A DNA stretch of 64,000 nt from an uncultured Lachnospiraceae bacterium (lineage in GTDB: Bacteria > Bacillota > Clostridia > Lachnospirales > Lachnospiraceae). Positions within the stretch are counted from its first letter, which is position 1; each line of letters opens with the position of its first letter. Position numbers and translations under genes: made by a program. Below are positions 53,753 through 63,177 of this stretch, piece by piece. The stretch covers positions 1-64,000 of the forward strand of contig CAJTOO010000009.1 in the NCBI GenBank assembly GCA_910577735.1, written 5' to 3'. The notes under the pieces are model-generated. The model searched no databases. It saw only the letters and a list, made by a program, of their open reading frames with translations, and was not told the origin of the DNA.

Positions 53753-56104
53753 CTATTTATTCTTTCCATTCTCCTCCACAATCCGGTAAAAATCCTTCTC
53801 TGAAACATGAATCTCAATCTCCCGAAGCTGGGAATCCGTCAGCACATTGCCCAGATGAATATAATGGATAATACATTTCGCATTCTGCTCTTCATCCAAA
53901 TCATACATCACATAATCATCCAGATTTTCAAAAGACAGTTCTCCTTGATTAAGTGCCAATACAATATCTGTCAGCTTCTCTGAAGATAGCAGAAAACCTA
54001 TTTCTTCAAACATCTCCCCGTTAAAGCCGCTCCCCTTTCCATTCTGCAGGGCTTTCACCAGATATTCTGCGGACAAATCCGTATCAGAATAGATAAAGAT
54101 ATCTTCCCAGTCAGATTGGGCTACCTTGCCTCGCTCCAACAGATATCGGAAGCACTCACTGACATCTTTTCTATCCATATGATAACCAATCATGCACAGG
54201 ATTCTGCTGTCAAATTCCTTTATCTTTCCGGCCTGTAACGCTTCCAGCAGATAACAGGACGTTAGTTTCCCATCAGAATAGATAAATATCTCCTGCCAGT
54301 TCTCATCTGATAAAGCTACATCGCTCTCCCATGCTGTCCGGCAAAGTTCACTTATTTCCTTTGCTTCCAGAAAGACATATATGTCTCCCAGCCTGGATTC
54401 ATCCAAGGGTTCCTGTCCCAACTGTACACGATAGGCATATTCTTCGTCCTCGCTTCGGAAAAATCCACTGAGGACTTTTTCTTCTTCTTTGTCATAGGTT
54501 ATGTTAAAGTTCTCCAGATGCGCTTTCTGTCCTACTATCTTAAAGCAGTTCCTGCCTCTTGGCAAAGTCACCTCTTCCGTTATTTTTTCACCGTTTTCAT
54601 TGAGAATCCGCACTGTCTGATCCGGCATTACCTGCACAATCTTAAAGCGGCCTCTCTTCAGCGCAAAAGAAGATGTCATTTCCAATGTGGTATCTTGATT
54701 GGCATAAACAATCCATAGAATATCAGACCCATTGATATCAAACTTCTGACATTCCACACTCCTGCTCCCGCCACAGTAGTTATACGCACGCCAGACATCA
54801 CTTTCACAGGCTCCGGCAATCAAAGTATCGTCATCATATATCCGATAAGATTTGCTGCCTATCTGCTTCATAAAACTTCCATCGTTATGCAAAACAAACA
54901 TCTCTCTTGCATAGGAACGCCCACCGGATACACCGCATATCACTGCCGCTGCACACAATACCGCCAATACTGCCACAGAGCAGACTCCCATCACAATTCC
55001 TTTCTTATGGTACTGTGCGATTCCCCGCAGTCTCTCCTTCAATGTGCGTTTTTCCTCCAAAAGTGTCATGGCCGGCACATCCTTATGCGCCGATAAAGCT
55101 TCTTCCTGAAAGTACTTATCTGCTACGTCCAGAAGTACATTGCCATATGCTTTGCGCCCTTCTTCTGAAAGAAGCGCCATCACCATCTCATCACAGGCAA
55201 GCTCACAGTCTGTATGAAACTTACGCTGAAACAGATAAACAAGCGGATTAAACCAATGGACACAGACAACTGCCTGGAACAGCCACTTATACCAAATATC
55301 ACGCCTCTTATAATGTACCAGTTCATGGTGCAGAATCAGACAGATATCATACTCTCTTCCCGACATTGCCGTAAGAAGCTTTGAAGGCAGTATGATATAA
55401 GGCTGTATAAGTCCAATCAGCATGGGACTGTCAACTGTTTGGCTCTCATAGAGCGCCATCCTGTGTCCGATTCTGAGTCTTACCTGAATTTCTACGGCCT
55501 TAGCCAATACTTTTTCATTGGTAATTGGTATACAACCAGAGCGGATTTCTCTGCTATAGCCCTGATAACTGCGAATCTTCCACACGGCGGATAAAATGAT
55601 TCCTACAATCCACAGCATAGCTGCAATGCTAAGGATAACGGTTCTTTTGTCTGCCACTGTTTCGCCGCCTGTTTCAGGCGATGTATTTTCCAGAATTTGC
55701 TGCTCTGTCTTCTGTTTCGTTCCTGTACTTGCCGGATTTTCCTGCCCTGTCTCCTGTTTCGTTCCTGCCGCGCCAACGATTTCCCCGGCGTTCATAATAT
55801 CCGTCTCCTCCGACAGCATATCTGCACGCTCATTCTCCCACATGATAGCAGGCACTTTGCCTGCCGTACTATCTGTACTTTCCCATTGCCTTCCCATCTG
55901 TGTGATCTTAGTTGACAGCTGTTCCACTATATTAATATCTGCATGTACTGGTATCATCAACCGTATCAGCACCAGAAGCCAGAGATAATAAGTCCATTTT
56001 TTAGAAAAGATTTTCCTGGTAACAGGACGAATCAATAATATGATCAGGCCGACCAGTGCACCGGAAACCGATAATGATAAAACCACACCAAATATCTGTG
56101 CCAT
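53753..56104 (-). CDS. BlaR1/MecR1-type M56 metallopeptidase with an unusual repeat sensor
   Basis: The 783-residue protein has N-terminal membrane segments, then the zinc protease motif HHELVHYKRRD with the downstream CELACDEMVM (third ligand region). A membrane segment sits at about 372-395. The remaining 390 residues should be outside. They lack the penicillin-binding SxxK/KTG motifs and instead contain three repeats of about 62 residues starting near 601, 664 and 726 (W-x-[ED]-[ID]-F-I-Y-S-D in the first two). It pairs with the BlaI-type repressor upstream; on signal it would cleave that repressor. No beta-lactamase gene is adjacent. Confidence 0.88.
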   Translation of the reverse strand: MAQIFGVVLSLSVSGALVGLIILLIRPVTRKIFSKKWTYYLWLLVLIRLMIPVHADINIVEQLSTKITQMGRQWESTDSTAGKVPAIMWENERADMLSEETDIMNAGEIVGAAGTKQETGQENPASTGTKQKTEQQILENTSPETGGETVADKRTVILSIAAMLWIVGIILSAVWKIRSYQGYSREIRSGCIPITNEKVLAKAVEIQVRLRIGHRMALYESQTVDSPMLIGLIQPYIILPSKLLTAMSGREYDICLILHHELVHYKRRDIWYKWLFQAVVCVHWFNPLVYLFQRKFHTDCELACDEMVMALLSEEGRKAYGNVLLDVADKYFQEEALSAHKDVPAMTLLEEKRTLKERLRGIAQYHKKGIVMGVCSVAVLAVLCAAAVICGVSGGRSYAREMFVLHNDGSFMKQIGSKSYRIYDDDTLIAGACESDVWRAYNYCGGSRSVECQKFDINGSDILWIVYANQDTTLEMTSSFALKRGRFKIVQVMPDQTVRILNENGEKITEEVTLPRGRNCFKIVGQKAHLENFNITYDKEEEKVLSGFFRSEDEEYAYRVQLGQEPLDESRLGDIYVFLEAKEISELCRTAWESDVALSDENWQEIFIYSDGKLTSCYLLEALQAGKIKEFDSRILCMIGYHMDRKDVSECFRYLLERGKVAQSDWEDIFIYSDTDLSAEYLVKALQNGKGSGFNGEMFEEIGFLLSSEKLTDIVLALNQGELSFENLDDYVMYDLDEEQNAKCIIHYIHLGNVLTDSQLREIEIHVSEKDFYRIVEENGKNK

Positions 56105-56186
56105 ACATTCACACTCCTCTTTCTGCTATATGAAGCTTTCCTGAACTTTTCCCAGCCATTCCCTAACAGAGCCTTTCATGATCCTT

Positions 56187-56558
56187 CTAGTAAAAACTTT
56201 CCCGGAAATAAGTCCTCAATTCTTCAATCTCTTCCCTGGACATATCTTCATCCGCAATCAGAGCCGCCGCCAGATTCTTTGCGCTTCCCCGGAAGAATTT
56301 ATTGACAAAGCTCCTGGTCTCCTCCTTCACATAAGCACTGCGCTCCATGCATGGCGTATAATAGTACACTTCCCGCTTTTCCTGAGAAATCACACCTTTG
56401 TCTAAAAGCCGTCTGATCAGTGTGAGTACTGTGGTCCGTTCCCAATCTTTCTTCTGGTTCAGACGTATACGAATCTCATTGGCACTCAGCGCCTCCCCTG
56501 CCGACCAGAGTACCTCTAAAATCTCCAATTCTGCATCCGATATTTTCTTGTCAGCCAC
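56187..56558 (-). CDS. BlaI/MecI/CopY-type transcriptional repressor
   Basis: The 123-residue winged-helix protein has ISDAELEILEVLWSAGEALSANEI, TTVLTLIRRLLDKGVI and a helical dimerisation tail, typical of BlaI. It should repress its own operon through the two TACATATGTA sites upstream and be released by the BlaR1-like protease. GTG 56558 is chosen because AGGAGG lies seven bases before it; the in-frame ATG at 56576 places that AGGAGG inside the coding region. Confidence 0.9.
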   Translation of the reverse strand: MADKKISDAELEILEVLWSAGEALSANEIRIRLNQKKDWERTTVLTLIRRLLDKGVISQEKREVYYYTPCMERSAYVKEETRSFVNKFFRGSAKNLAAALIADEDMSREEIEELRTYFRESFY

Positions 56559-56625
56559 TTTACTTCCTCCTGCCATATGGATATGTTCTTTTATGAAGAA
56601 TCAAAAATGTTTTGTCTTTTATGTC

Positions 56626-56676
56626 TACATATGTAGACTTTATCTATAGTTTACATATGTAGACACCTTTTGTCAA
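56626..56676 (-). promoter_or_regulatory. Promoter and two BlaI-type operators
   Basis: On the minus strand TTGACA (56676-56671) and TAAACT (56653-56648) are 17 bases apart. The exact palindrome TACATATGTA occurs at 56652-56661, overlapping the -10 edge, and at 56626-56635, downstream of the start point. This matches the BlaI/MecI consensus TACANATGTA. Bound repressor would block both binding and clearance of polymerase. Confidence 0.85.
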
Positions 56677-56787
56677 TAGGTAAAGTACCGTTCTTTAGTA
56701 TCCTTGTATTTACATTTTTACCTTCTGTTTTTATGGACATAAATCCTATCAAACGAATCTTTATATATGTTCATATATTAAGCAGAC

Positions 56788-56818
56788 AAAAATCCGCACC
56801 CCATCTTAAGGGTGCGGA
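56788..56818 (-). terminator. Terminator of ahcY
   Basis: Stem TCCGCACCC/GGGTGCGGA with an eight-base loop and a following TTTTT on the minus strand, about 50 bases after the stop. Confidence 0.88.
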
Positions 56819-56868
56819 CCTATTTTACCTTTTCCATTCCTGTTTAACAACAGGGCATTTCCACATCT

Positions 56869-58116
56869 TTACAGCGCATAGCTATTGAGATACTTCTCCT
56901 GCTCCGGTGTAAGTACATCAATCTCCTTGCCAAGGAATGCCAGCTTACGCTTCGCCACATCTTTATCCACTTCCTCAGGCACATCAATCAGCTTCTCAGT
57001 CAATTCGCTGGCATGTTCCACCAGATATTTTGCAGACAGGGCCTGAATTGCAAAACTCATATCCATGATTTCTGCCGGATGTCCATCGCCTGCTGCCAGA
57101 TTCACGAGGCGTCCCTCTGCCAGTACGAAAATCCACTGGCCAGTGGGTAATTTATAACCCATAATGTTCTTACGCTGCTCTCTGGTCTCCACAGCATTCG
57201 CCTTAAGCCAAGCCATATCGATTTCACAATCGAAATGTCCTGCATTACACAAGACAGCGCCTTCTTTCATCTCTGCAAAATCTTCCTGATCGATAACACC
57301 GTCGCAACCTGTCACTGTCACAAAGAAATCACCCAATTTGGCTGCTTCCTTCATGGGCATCACATCAAATCCATCCATGACTGCCTCGATTGCTTTAATC
57401 GGATCAATCTCAGTGACAATTACCCTTGCGCCCAATCCTTTGGCACGCATGGCGGTACCTTTACCGCACCAGCCATACCCTGCAACGACTACAATCTTAC
57501 CGGCAACGATCAGGTTCGTTGTTCTGTTAATGCCATCCCATACAGACTGGCCTGTTCCGTATCTGTTATCAAAGAAATGCTTACATGCCGCATTGTTGAC
57601 ACGAACCATAGGGAATTTCAGTTCGCCGGCCTTATCCATCGCCTCTAAGCGGATAATACCTGTGGTGGTCTCCTCACAACCGCCGATGATGTTAGGAATC
57701 AGATGCTTCATCTCCTTGTGCACCATATTTACCAGATCACCGCCGTCATCAATGATGATATTAGGACCAACCTCTAATACGGCACGAATGTGGTTATTAT
57801 ACTCCTCATCTGTTGCATCATACCAGGCATGTACCTCGAGTCCAGCCTTCACAAGCGCCGCCGCCACATCATCCTGTGTGGACAGGGGATTGGACCCCGT
57901 CACATACATCTGGGCTCCGCCTGCCGCCAGTACCAGGCACAGATAAGCTGTCTTAGCTTCCAAGTGCACTGAAAGTGTTACCTTTTTACCTGCGAAAGGC
58001 TTTGTCTCGCTAAATTCCTTTTCCAGTGTGCGGAGAAGATCACAATTTCTCTTAACCCACTCGATTTTTCTCTCACCGGACTCGGCAAGATTAATGTCTC
58101 TGATTTCGCTACTCAT
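56869..58116 (-). CDS. ahcY: Adenosylhomocysteinase (SAH hydrolase)
   Basis: The 415-residue protein matches SAHH: NDFA-type N-terminus INLAESG, SNPLSTQDDVAAAL, the NAD-binding GYGWCGKGTA near residue 222, and GHFDCEIDMAWL. It reversibly splits S-adenosylhomocysteine to homocysteine and adenosine in the cytoplasm. It lacks the internal insert of some bacterial forms. AGGAGG precedes the ATG. The deaminase gene two places upstream provides a second way to dispose of SAH. Confidence 0.95.
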   Translation of the reverse strand: MSSEIRDINLAESGERKIEWVKRNCDLLRTLEKEFSETKPFAGKKVTLSVHLEAKTAYLCLVLAAGGAQMYVTGSNPLSTQDDVAAALVKAGLEVHAWYDATDEEYNNHIRAVLEVGPNIIIDDGGDLVNMVHKEMKHLIPNIIGGCEETTTGIIRLEAMDKAGELKFPMVRVNNAACKHFFDNRYGTGQSVWDGINRTTNLIVAGKIVVVAGYGWCGKGTAMRAKGLGARVIVTEIDPIKAIEAVMDGFDVMPMKEAAKLGDFFVTVTGCDGVIDQEDFAEMKEGAVLCNAGHFDCEIDMAWLKANAVETREQRKNIMGYKLPTGQWIFVLAEGRLVNLAAGDGHPAEIMDMSFAIQALSAKYLVEHASELTEKLIDVPEEVDKDVAKRKLAFLGKEIDVLTPEQEKYLNSYAL

Positions 58117-58241
58117 TGATAGTTTCCTCCTAAAGATTCTTAATCAGCCGAATTTTTATTATAGTGATGGTCGTCTGTCCTATCATCACTGGTTTATGAG
58201 TAACAGCTGTTTTCAGCCGTGTTCACAACTGCAATAACATA

Positions 58242-59468
58242 TCAGTTTTCAAAAAACATGGATTTATACCAGCAGACGGTCTCCGTATAAGCCTGATAAA
58301 TGGTGTTCGTATCAACATTTAATACAATAAGCTGTCTGCTGATCTCCTGCCAGTCAGCGGATTCATAACTGATCACAAAGGAGTAGATATTTGCCAGCTC
58401 ACCTTTATGATACACCAATGCATCTGAAATTTCCTTTGTCACATTGACCTTTTTCAATGCTTCTTCCATCGGCATATTCAAAATGATATCCAGAATGGAG
58501 AACAGTCCCATCAGAAATACTTCCGAAGCCTTCATTCCCAACCCGAATACCGGTGCCAGACATTCCATGAATTTCGCCCGCAGCATAGATGTTCTTGCAA
58601 CTTCATTTGGTCTGTCCGCGCACAGCTCTTTGGTGATAACGGTATTGATCCATTTCTTTAACTCTTTCTGCCCTAGAATCGCAGCTGCATGACGAATGGA
58701 AGTAACTTCTGAATTGATCGCAATATGATTCACCATCTTAAGCAGCTCTACGACTAAGGCTGTATCACGGCCAATAACATCCGCCGCCTCTGTCAGTTCA
58801 AAGTCCACATCGTTGACGATATTCATCAGTTCCAGATAATTGATCTTAAGCGGAGATACTTCCGTCTCACCCTTGTTGATCGGTATACGGTAAAAGCTGC
58901 CCTCAAAAAACTGGAAACTCTCATCATCTTTAAGAGAATCATAGATTTCCTGGCTCTCGATATTGCCCACGCATATGGTCAGGTGCGGATATAAATGCCC
59001 GAAATATACCTTCGCCTTGTAGACATCCACTTTCTTATGATCCAATATGATATAGTCCATCAGCGTCAGAAGTTCTTTGTTCTGCTCCAGTTCATTTACC
59101 GGAAGCTTCATAATGGCTAACTTGAAGCCTTTCTGCTTCAATTCGGTAAGACGTTTCCGGTACGCTTCCGTATTCTCAATAGACTTGTCAAACAACAATA
59201 CCAGCCTGCCCCGCAGATCCTCACACTGTGATTCGAGATCAGAAAAAATGGCGATATGGTTCACCGGTATAAGTACATCTGTACCCGGCGACAACGTATC
59301 GATACCAATATTGCGCACAATATCCAATCCTTCAATCTCCGCCAGTCCGGTAGCACTGCTCGTGCCAAATATCGGCGGATTTAAAAGGCTGTTCTCCTTC
59401 TGTGAAAACAGAGAATATGCACGAACCTTCATATTTTTGTCAAAAAACGGTATCAATGTAGCCAGCAT
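58242..59468 (-). CDS. Degenerate EAL plus HDOD domain signalling protein (YuxH type)
   Basis: The 408-residue protein has an N-terminal EAL-like fold (about 1-200) in which the catalytic EAL, DDFG and KID motifs are lost (YSLFSQ, LAIMKLP, IILDHKKVD are seen at their places). A C-terminal HDOD domain (about 205-400) has ELMNIVNDVDFELTEAADVI and SIRHAAAILGQKELKKWI. It should not cleave cyclic di-GMP but may act as a sensor or scaffold. AGGGGGG precedes the ATG. It lies between ahcY and the deaminase with its own extended -10 promoter. Confidence 0.85.
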   Translation of the reverse strand: MLATLIPFFDKNMKVRAYSLFSQKENSLLNPPIFGTSSATGLAEIEGLDIVRNIGIDTLSPGTDVLIPVNHIAIFSDLESQCEDLRGRLVLLFDKSIENTEAYRKRLTELKQKGFKLAIMKLPVNELEQNKELLTLMDYIILDHKKVDVYKAKVYFGHLYPHLTICVGNIESQEIYDSLKDDESFQFFEGSFYRIPINKGETEVSPLKINYLELMNIVNDVDFELTEAADVIGRDTALVVELLKMVNHIAINSEVTSIRHAAAILGQKELKKWINTVITKELCADRPNEVARTSMLRAKFMECLAPVFGLGMKASEVFLMGLFSILDIILNMPMEEALKKVNVTKEISDALVYHKGELANIYSFVISYESADWQEISRQLIVLNVDTNTIYQAYTETVCWYKSMFFEN

Positions 59469-59579
59469 ATTACATTCCCCCCTAATACGTGTAGATTTGT
59501 ATTGCTAACACATGCCCTGCATTTTCTTTGAAAGAACCCCTATGTAATCCTTTTAATGCAGGACAAATATTCTGCATCC

Positions 59580-59588
59580 ATTATAGCA
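59580..59588 (-). promoter_or_regulatory. Extended -10 promoter of the EAL-HDOD gene
   Basis: TGCTATAAT on the minus strand is a perfect extended -10; no well-spaced -35 is evident. The leader is about 105 bases. Confidence 0.5.
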
Positions 59589-59651
59589 AATAATGGCGCA
59601 TAACGCTATCAAAAAATCAGATAGAATTATAATACATAAGTCCCATTTCCA

Positions 59652-60953
59652 TTAATATGTTTTCTTATCCAGCCCCATGCGCATGATAATATCCTGTATC
59701 TTATGATAAACCAGCGCTTCATCCATCGTGAGAATCTTACGGCCTTCCATGGTAACCTGTCCGTTAATGATGACCGTATCCACTTCAGAGCCGTTCGCGG
59801 AATAAGACAGACCCGCAATCAGATTATTTCTGGGCGTCAGGGACGGCGTGTTCAGATCAAGAATCGCCAAATCTGCTTTCTTACCCACTTCAATAGAACC
59901 AATCTCCTTCTCTAATCCAAGCGCCCGCGCTCCGTTGATCGTTGCGATCCGGAAACCTTCCTTGGCGCTGATACACTGGGGTGTCCGGCCTGTTCCCTTA
60001 TGAATCAGTGTCAAGAGGCTCAGTTCGTGGAACATATTCAGACAGTTGTTGCTGGCTGCGCCATCCGTGCCAAGGCATACATTGACACCTTTCTCAAGCA
60101 TCCTGGCCACTGGTGCAAAGCCATTTCCCAGCTTCATATTGCTGGCCGGGTTCGTCACAACACTTACATTCTTTTTCTTTAAGATATCTATATCTTCGTC
60201 TGTCACCTGCACACAGTGAGCCACAATGGCAGGTACATCAAAAATACCGCACTTCTCTGCCAGGGCAATCGGTGTGCAGCCATATTTCTCCTGGATTTGG
60301 CTGATCTCGCTTTCGCTCTCAGAAAGATGAGTATGGATTCCCATATTTTCCTTTTTGGCTTCCTCTGCCACAATTTTTAAAAAGGCATCGTCACAGGTGT
60401 ACGGCGCATGCGGCCCTAACTTAAACGTCAGCCTGTCACAGTCCTTAGCCGCATCCCGCTCCTCATAAGCCTGACGCAGACGTGACTGTCCTGCCTCATC
60501 ATTCCCGCTTCCCACAAGTCCGCGGCACACCACCGCACGCATACCGGATTCCTTCACCGCCCGTGTGGTCTGGTGAATATTCATCTGCATGTCATTGAAA
60601 CAGGTGGTTCCGCTCTTCATCATCTCGATAATGGCAAGGTTCGCACCCCAGTATGTATCCTCATCCGTCATCTGCTGCTCAATCGGATCAATCGTCCCAA
60701 ATAACCAGTCCATGAAAGACAGATCATCTGCCACATTTCTCATGAAAGACATGTAAGAGTGCGTGTGGCAGTTGATCAGACCGGGAATCACCAGCTTATC
60801 TTTTCCGTCAATCACCTTATCCTCGCTAAATCCTGCCGGTTCATCACCGATTGCCGCAATCCTGTCTCCCTCAATATAGAGGCTTGTCTCCTGAATCACA
60901 TCTTCCGCTCCCTGAGGAAGCACTGCCAATACATCTTTAATCACAATTCCCAT
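59652..60953 (-). CDS. mtaD: Amidohydrolase, 5-methylthioadenosine/S-adenosylhomocysteine deaminase type
   Basis: The 433-residue protein has amidohydrolase metal ligands: GLINCHTHSYMSFMR (H-x-H), LGPHAPYTC, HTHLSES, VAHCVQ and LGTDGAASNN. This set fits the MtaD/SAH deaminase group, which converts SAH to S-inosylhomocysteine and methylthioadenosine to methylthioinosine. Other aminohydrolases of this superfamily cannot be excluded. AGGAGG precedes the ATG. It follows the hydroxyacid dehydrogenase by 57 bases. Confidence 0.88.
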   Translation of the reverse strand: MGIVIKDVLAVLPQGAEDVIQETSLYIEGDRIAAIGDEPAGFSEDKVIDGKDKLVIPGLINCHTHSYMSFMRNVADDLSFMDWLFGTIDPIEQQMTDEDTYWGANLAIIEMMKSGTTCFNDMQMNIHQTTRAVKESGMRAVVCRGLVGSGNDEAGQSRLRQAYEERDAAKDCDRLTFKLGPHAPYTCDDAFLKIVAEEAKKENMGIHTHLSESESEISQIQEKYGCTPIALAEKCGIFDVPAIVAHCVQVTDEDIDILKKKNVSVVTNPASNMKLGNGFAPVARMLEKGVNVCLGTDGAASNNCLNMFHELSLLTLIHKGTGRTPQCISAKEGFRIATINGARALGLEKEIGSIEVGKKADLAILDLNTPSLTPRNNLIAGLSYSANGSEVDTVIINGQVTMEGRKILTMDEALVYHKIQDIIMRMGLDKKTY

Positions 60954-61010
60954 AGAAAATCTCCTCCTGTATGTTGTTATCTGATTGAAATATTGCCTGT
61001 CCCATAACTT

Positions 61011-61970
61011 CTATCTATTGACAATATTTCTGTTTTCCCCGTCCAGAAATGCCTGGATATTTTTCATCACTTCACCCACCAGACGTGTTCTGGCTTCTCT
61101 GCTCGCCCAGGACATGTGCGGTGTGATGATAAGTTTGGTGCTGTCCTGAATCTTACCAAGCGGATTATCCTTCGTCATGGGCTCCTGTTCCAGTACATCC
61201 AGTCCTGCCGCCGCAATCTGTCCTTCCATCAGCGCATCGTATAAATCCTGTGTATTCACCACCGGACCGCGTGCCACATTGATAAGTACCGCCGTCTTTT
61301 TCATCCTGGAAAGGGCATCCTTGTTGATCAGCCCTCTGGTCCTGTCGCTGAGCGGACAATGCAGTGACAAAATGTCCGATTCCTGCAAAAGTGTATCAAA
61401 TTCCACACGCTCATATTCTGTGCAGGTGCTCTTCCCTGAAGCAGAATAAAAAATCACCTTACAGCAAAAAGCCTCCGCTAAGGACGCCACCTTATGACCA
61501 ATGCTTCCCATTCCCACAATGCCCCAGGTCTTCCCTGCGAGCTCTGTAAAGGGTCTGTCAAAGTTAGAGAACCTGTCCTGTGCCCCATAGGCTCCTGATT
61601 TTACATAATCATCATAAAAAGCAAGTTTCTCTGAGAGCGCCAATGCCAGAAGAAGGGTATGCTGTGCCACTGCCGGCGAACAGTAATTGACTACATTTGC
61701 GACCTTGATCCCCCTGCTCTTACAATATGCCAGATCCACATTGTCATATCCTGTGGCAAACAGGCAGATCAGCTTCAGATTCACGGCATCTTTCAGGGTT
61801 TTTTCATTCATGGGCGCCTTATTGGAAATAACGACATCAGCATTCTTCACCCGCTCAGCCACTGTATCTGCTACCGTATTTCCGTAATATGTCACTTCTC
61901 CGAACTTTTCAAAACAGCTTACGTCAACATCTGTTCCTACGCTGTCTCTTTCCAAAACAACCAGTTTCAT
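61011..61970 (-). CDS. D-2-hydroxyacid dehydrogenase (NAD-dependent)
   Basis: The 319-residue protein has the Rossmann motif VGMGSIGHKVA near residue 155 and catalytic residues in INVARGPVV (Arg), LEQEPM (Glu) and ITPHMSWAS (His). This fits hydroxypyruvate/glycerate or related 2-hydroxyacid dehydrogenases. The substrate is not decided by sequence. GGGAGG precedes the ATG. It probably shares a transcript with the deaminase. Confidence 0.9.
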   Translation of the reverse strand: MKLVVLERDSVGTDVDVSCFEKFGEVTYYGNTVADTVAERVKNADVVISNKAPMNEKTLKDAVNLKLICLFATGYDNVDLAYCKSRGIKVANVVNYCSPAVAQHTLLLALALSEKLAFYDDYVKSGAYGAQDRFSNFDRPFTELAGKTWGIVGMGSIGHKVASLAEAFCCKVIFYSASGKSTCTEYERVEFDTLLQESDILSLHCPLSDRTRGLINKDALSRMKKTAVLINVARGPVVNTQDLYDALMEGQIAAAGLDVLEQEPMTKDNPLGKIQDSTKLIITPHMSWASREARTRLVGEVMKNIQAFLDGENRNIVNR

Positions 61971-62045
61971 AACTACCTCCCGGATTTTTATCCTTTTTTA
62001 CTATAACACAGTGTGGGACGGGATTCAATTTGAATTATGGACATG

Positions 62046-62072
62046 AAAAGAGAACAGTTTCCTGTTCCCTTT
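62046..62072 (-). terminator. Terminator of the HTH/repeat-protein gene
   Basis: On the minus strand AAAGGGAACAG/CTGTTCTCTTTT with a GAAA loop, 27 bases after the stop. Confidence 0.8.
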
Positions 62073-62098
62073 AAGAGTCTATTAAATTATCCGCAGTG

Positions 62099-62893
62099 TT
62101 AAAATAATTTCACCATATTCTTAGCCCAGGTCTTAAAGAAGGACCAATGCGGTGCAACATGCTCGTCAATCAGGCGGCAGGCATTTTCATAATCAAAAGG
62201 CTGCCGGTTGCTGACTTGTGTATAAGTGCCCACCGCCTGAGAATAGCCCAGTGCAATATTTCCACGCGCCACATCTCCTACCGCCACCTGTGCGCCACGC
62301 GCGTATGCCCCGAAGGCAAACTGCCCGAAAGCCGTCGCCCCCATGGAGAAAATCCCCACGGAAACTGCCCCTGCTGTGATAATGCCAAAGGCAAAGCTGC
62401 CAAAAGCAAGTATGCCCACTGCAAAAGTTGCCAATGCAAATAACCCGATGGAAACAAGTCCAAGTGCAATCCCGCCCATAGCCACGAAACCAAGAGCCAG
62501 AACACCCTCCGCAATATTACCTATGGCAATTATGCCTTTGGCTCGGTACAGACCAATCCCTGTATGTATGTGTATGAGAGGAAGATTTCCTATCATCTTT
62601 TTACTCTTATATTCAAAATGAGATCTTCCGGAAGAATACACTGCCGTATGAGCGGCAGCATATGATGCGGCATCCTGTCCTTTAATCTCTCTTTCAAGGT
62701 CCTCTCTGAGCAGATAATCTGTTGTCACCCCAAACAGGTTGCTGATAGCCACAATCTTTTCAATTTCAGGTACCGACTGTCCGGTCTCCCACTTGGATAC
62801 TGACTGTCTCGATACTCCAAGACTATCCCCAAAGGCCTCCTGTGATAAACTATGTTCTGTCCGCAGCGTATAAATCTTTTCTCCCAATGTCAT
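62099..62893 (-). CDS. XRE-type HTH protein with an 18-unit five-residue glycine repeat domain
   Basis: The 264-residue protein has a Cro/CI-type HTH at about 5-60 (LSQEAFGDSLGVSRQSVSKWETG). Residues 121-200 form sixteen consecutive five-residue units of the pattern x-h-[AS]-x-G (for example VLALG, FVAMG, SFAFG), and two more follow after a one-residue slip to 216. The strict period of five resembles pentapeptide-repeat beta-helices but with Gly in place of the usual pattern; a membrane-embedded structure is also possible. The C-terminal 48 residues are a soluble tail. It may be a DNA-binding regulator tethered to a repeat sensor. Function is unknown. Confidence 0.8.
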   Translation of the reverse strand: MTLGEKIYTLRTEHSLSQEAFGDSLGVSRQSVSKWETGQSVPEIEKIVAISNLFGVTTDYLLREDLEREIKGQDAASYAAAHTAVYSSGRSHFEYKSKKMIGNLPLIHIHTGIGLYRAKGIIAIGNIAEGVLALGFVAMGGIALGLVSIGLFALATFAVGILAFGSFAFGIITAGAVSVGIFSMGATAFGQFAFGAYARGAQVAVGDVARGNIALGYSQAVGTYTQVSNRQPFDYENACRLIDEHVAPHWSFFKTWAKNMVKLF

Positions 62894-63072
62894 CAGATAT
62901 TTTCCTTTCTAATCCTGTTATAATAAGCAGCCATATGGATTCCCTCTGCTGAAATATATTATAGGAAACCAGAGAGAATCTGACCAGTAAGCACACTTGG
63001 AAATTTGTCAACCATCAGTTGCAAAAGCAGCGGATACCGGACTTTGCCGGATATCCTCATAATAATAACATA

Positions 63073-63110
63073 AAGAAGGAAGTGAAATTTTACAAGAAAA
63101 TCTCACTCCC
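63073..63110 (-). terminator. Terminator of the chemoreceptor gene
   Basis: On the minus strand a 14-bp imperfect stem (GGGAGTGAGATTTT/AAAATTTCACTTCC) with a CTTGT loop is followed by TTCTTTA. A smaller hairpin (GGATATCCGG/CCGGTATCC) lies further on. The rest of 62894-63177 shows nothing definite. Confidence 0.65.
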
Positions 63111-63177
63111 CTCTTTAAAGAAGAATAATTATGAAAAAGATTAAAGGTAGGCATATTTAATAACAAATATGATTCAA

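Noticed and set aside
58117..58241. Possible SAH- or SAM-type riboswitch before ahcY
   Set aside because: Only an AGTGATG/CATCACT stem (about 58162-58188) is visible; no conserved riboswitch core was recognised.
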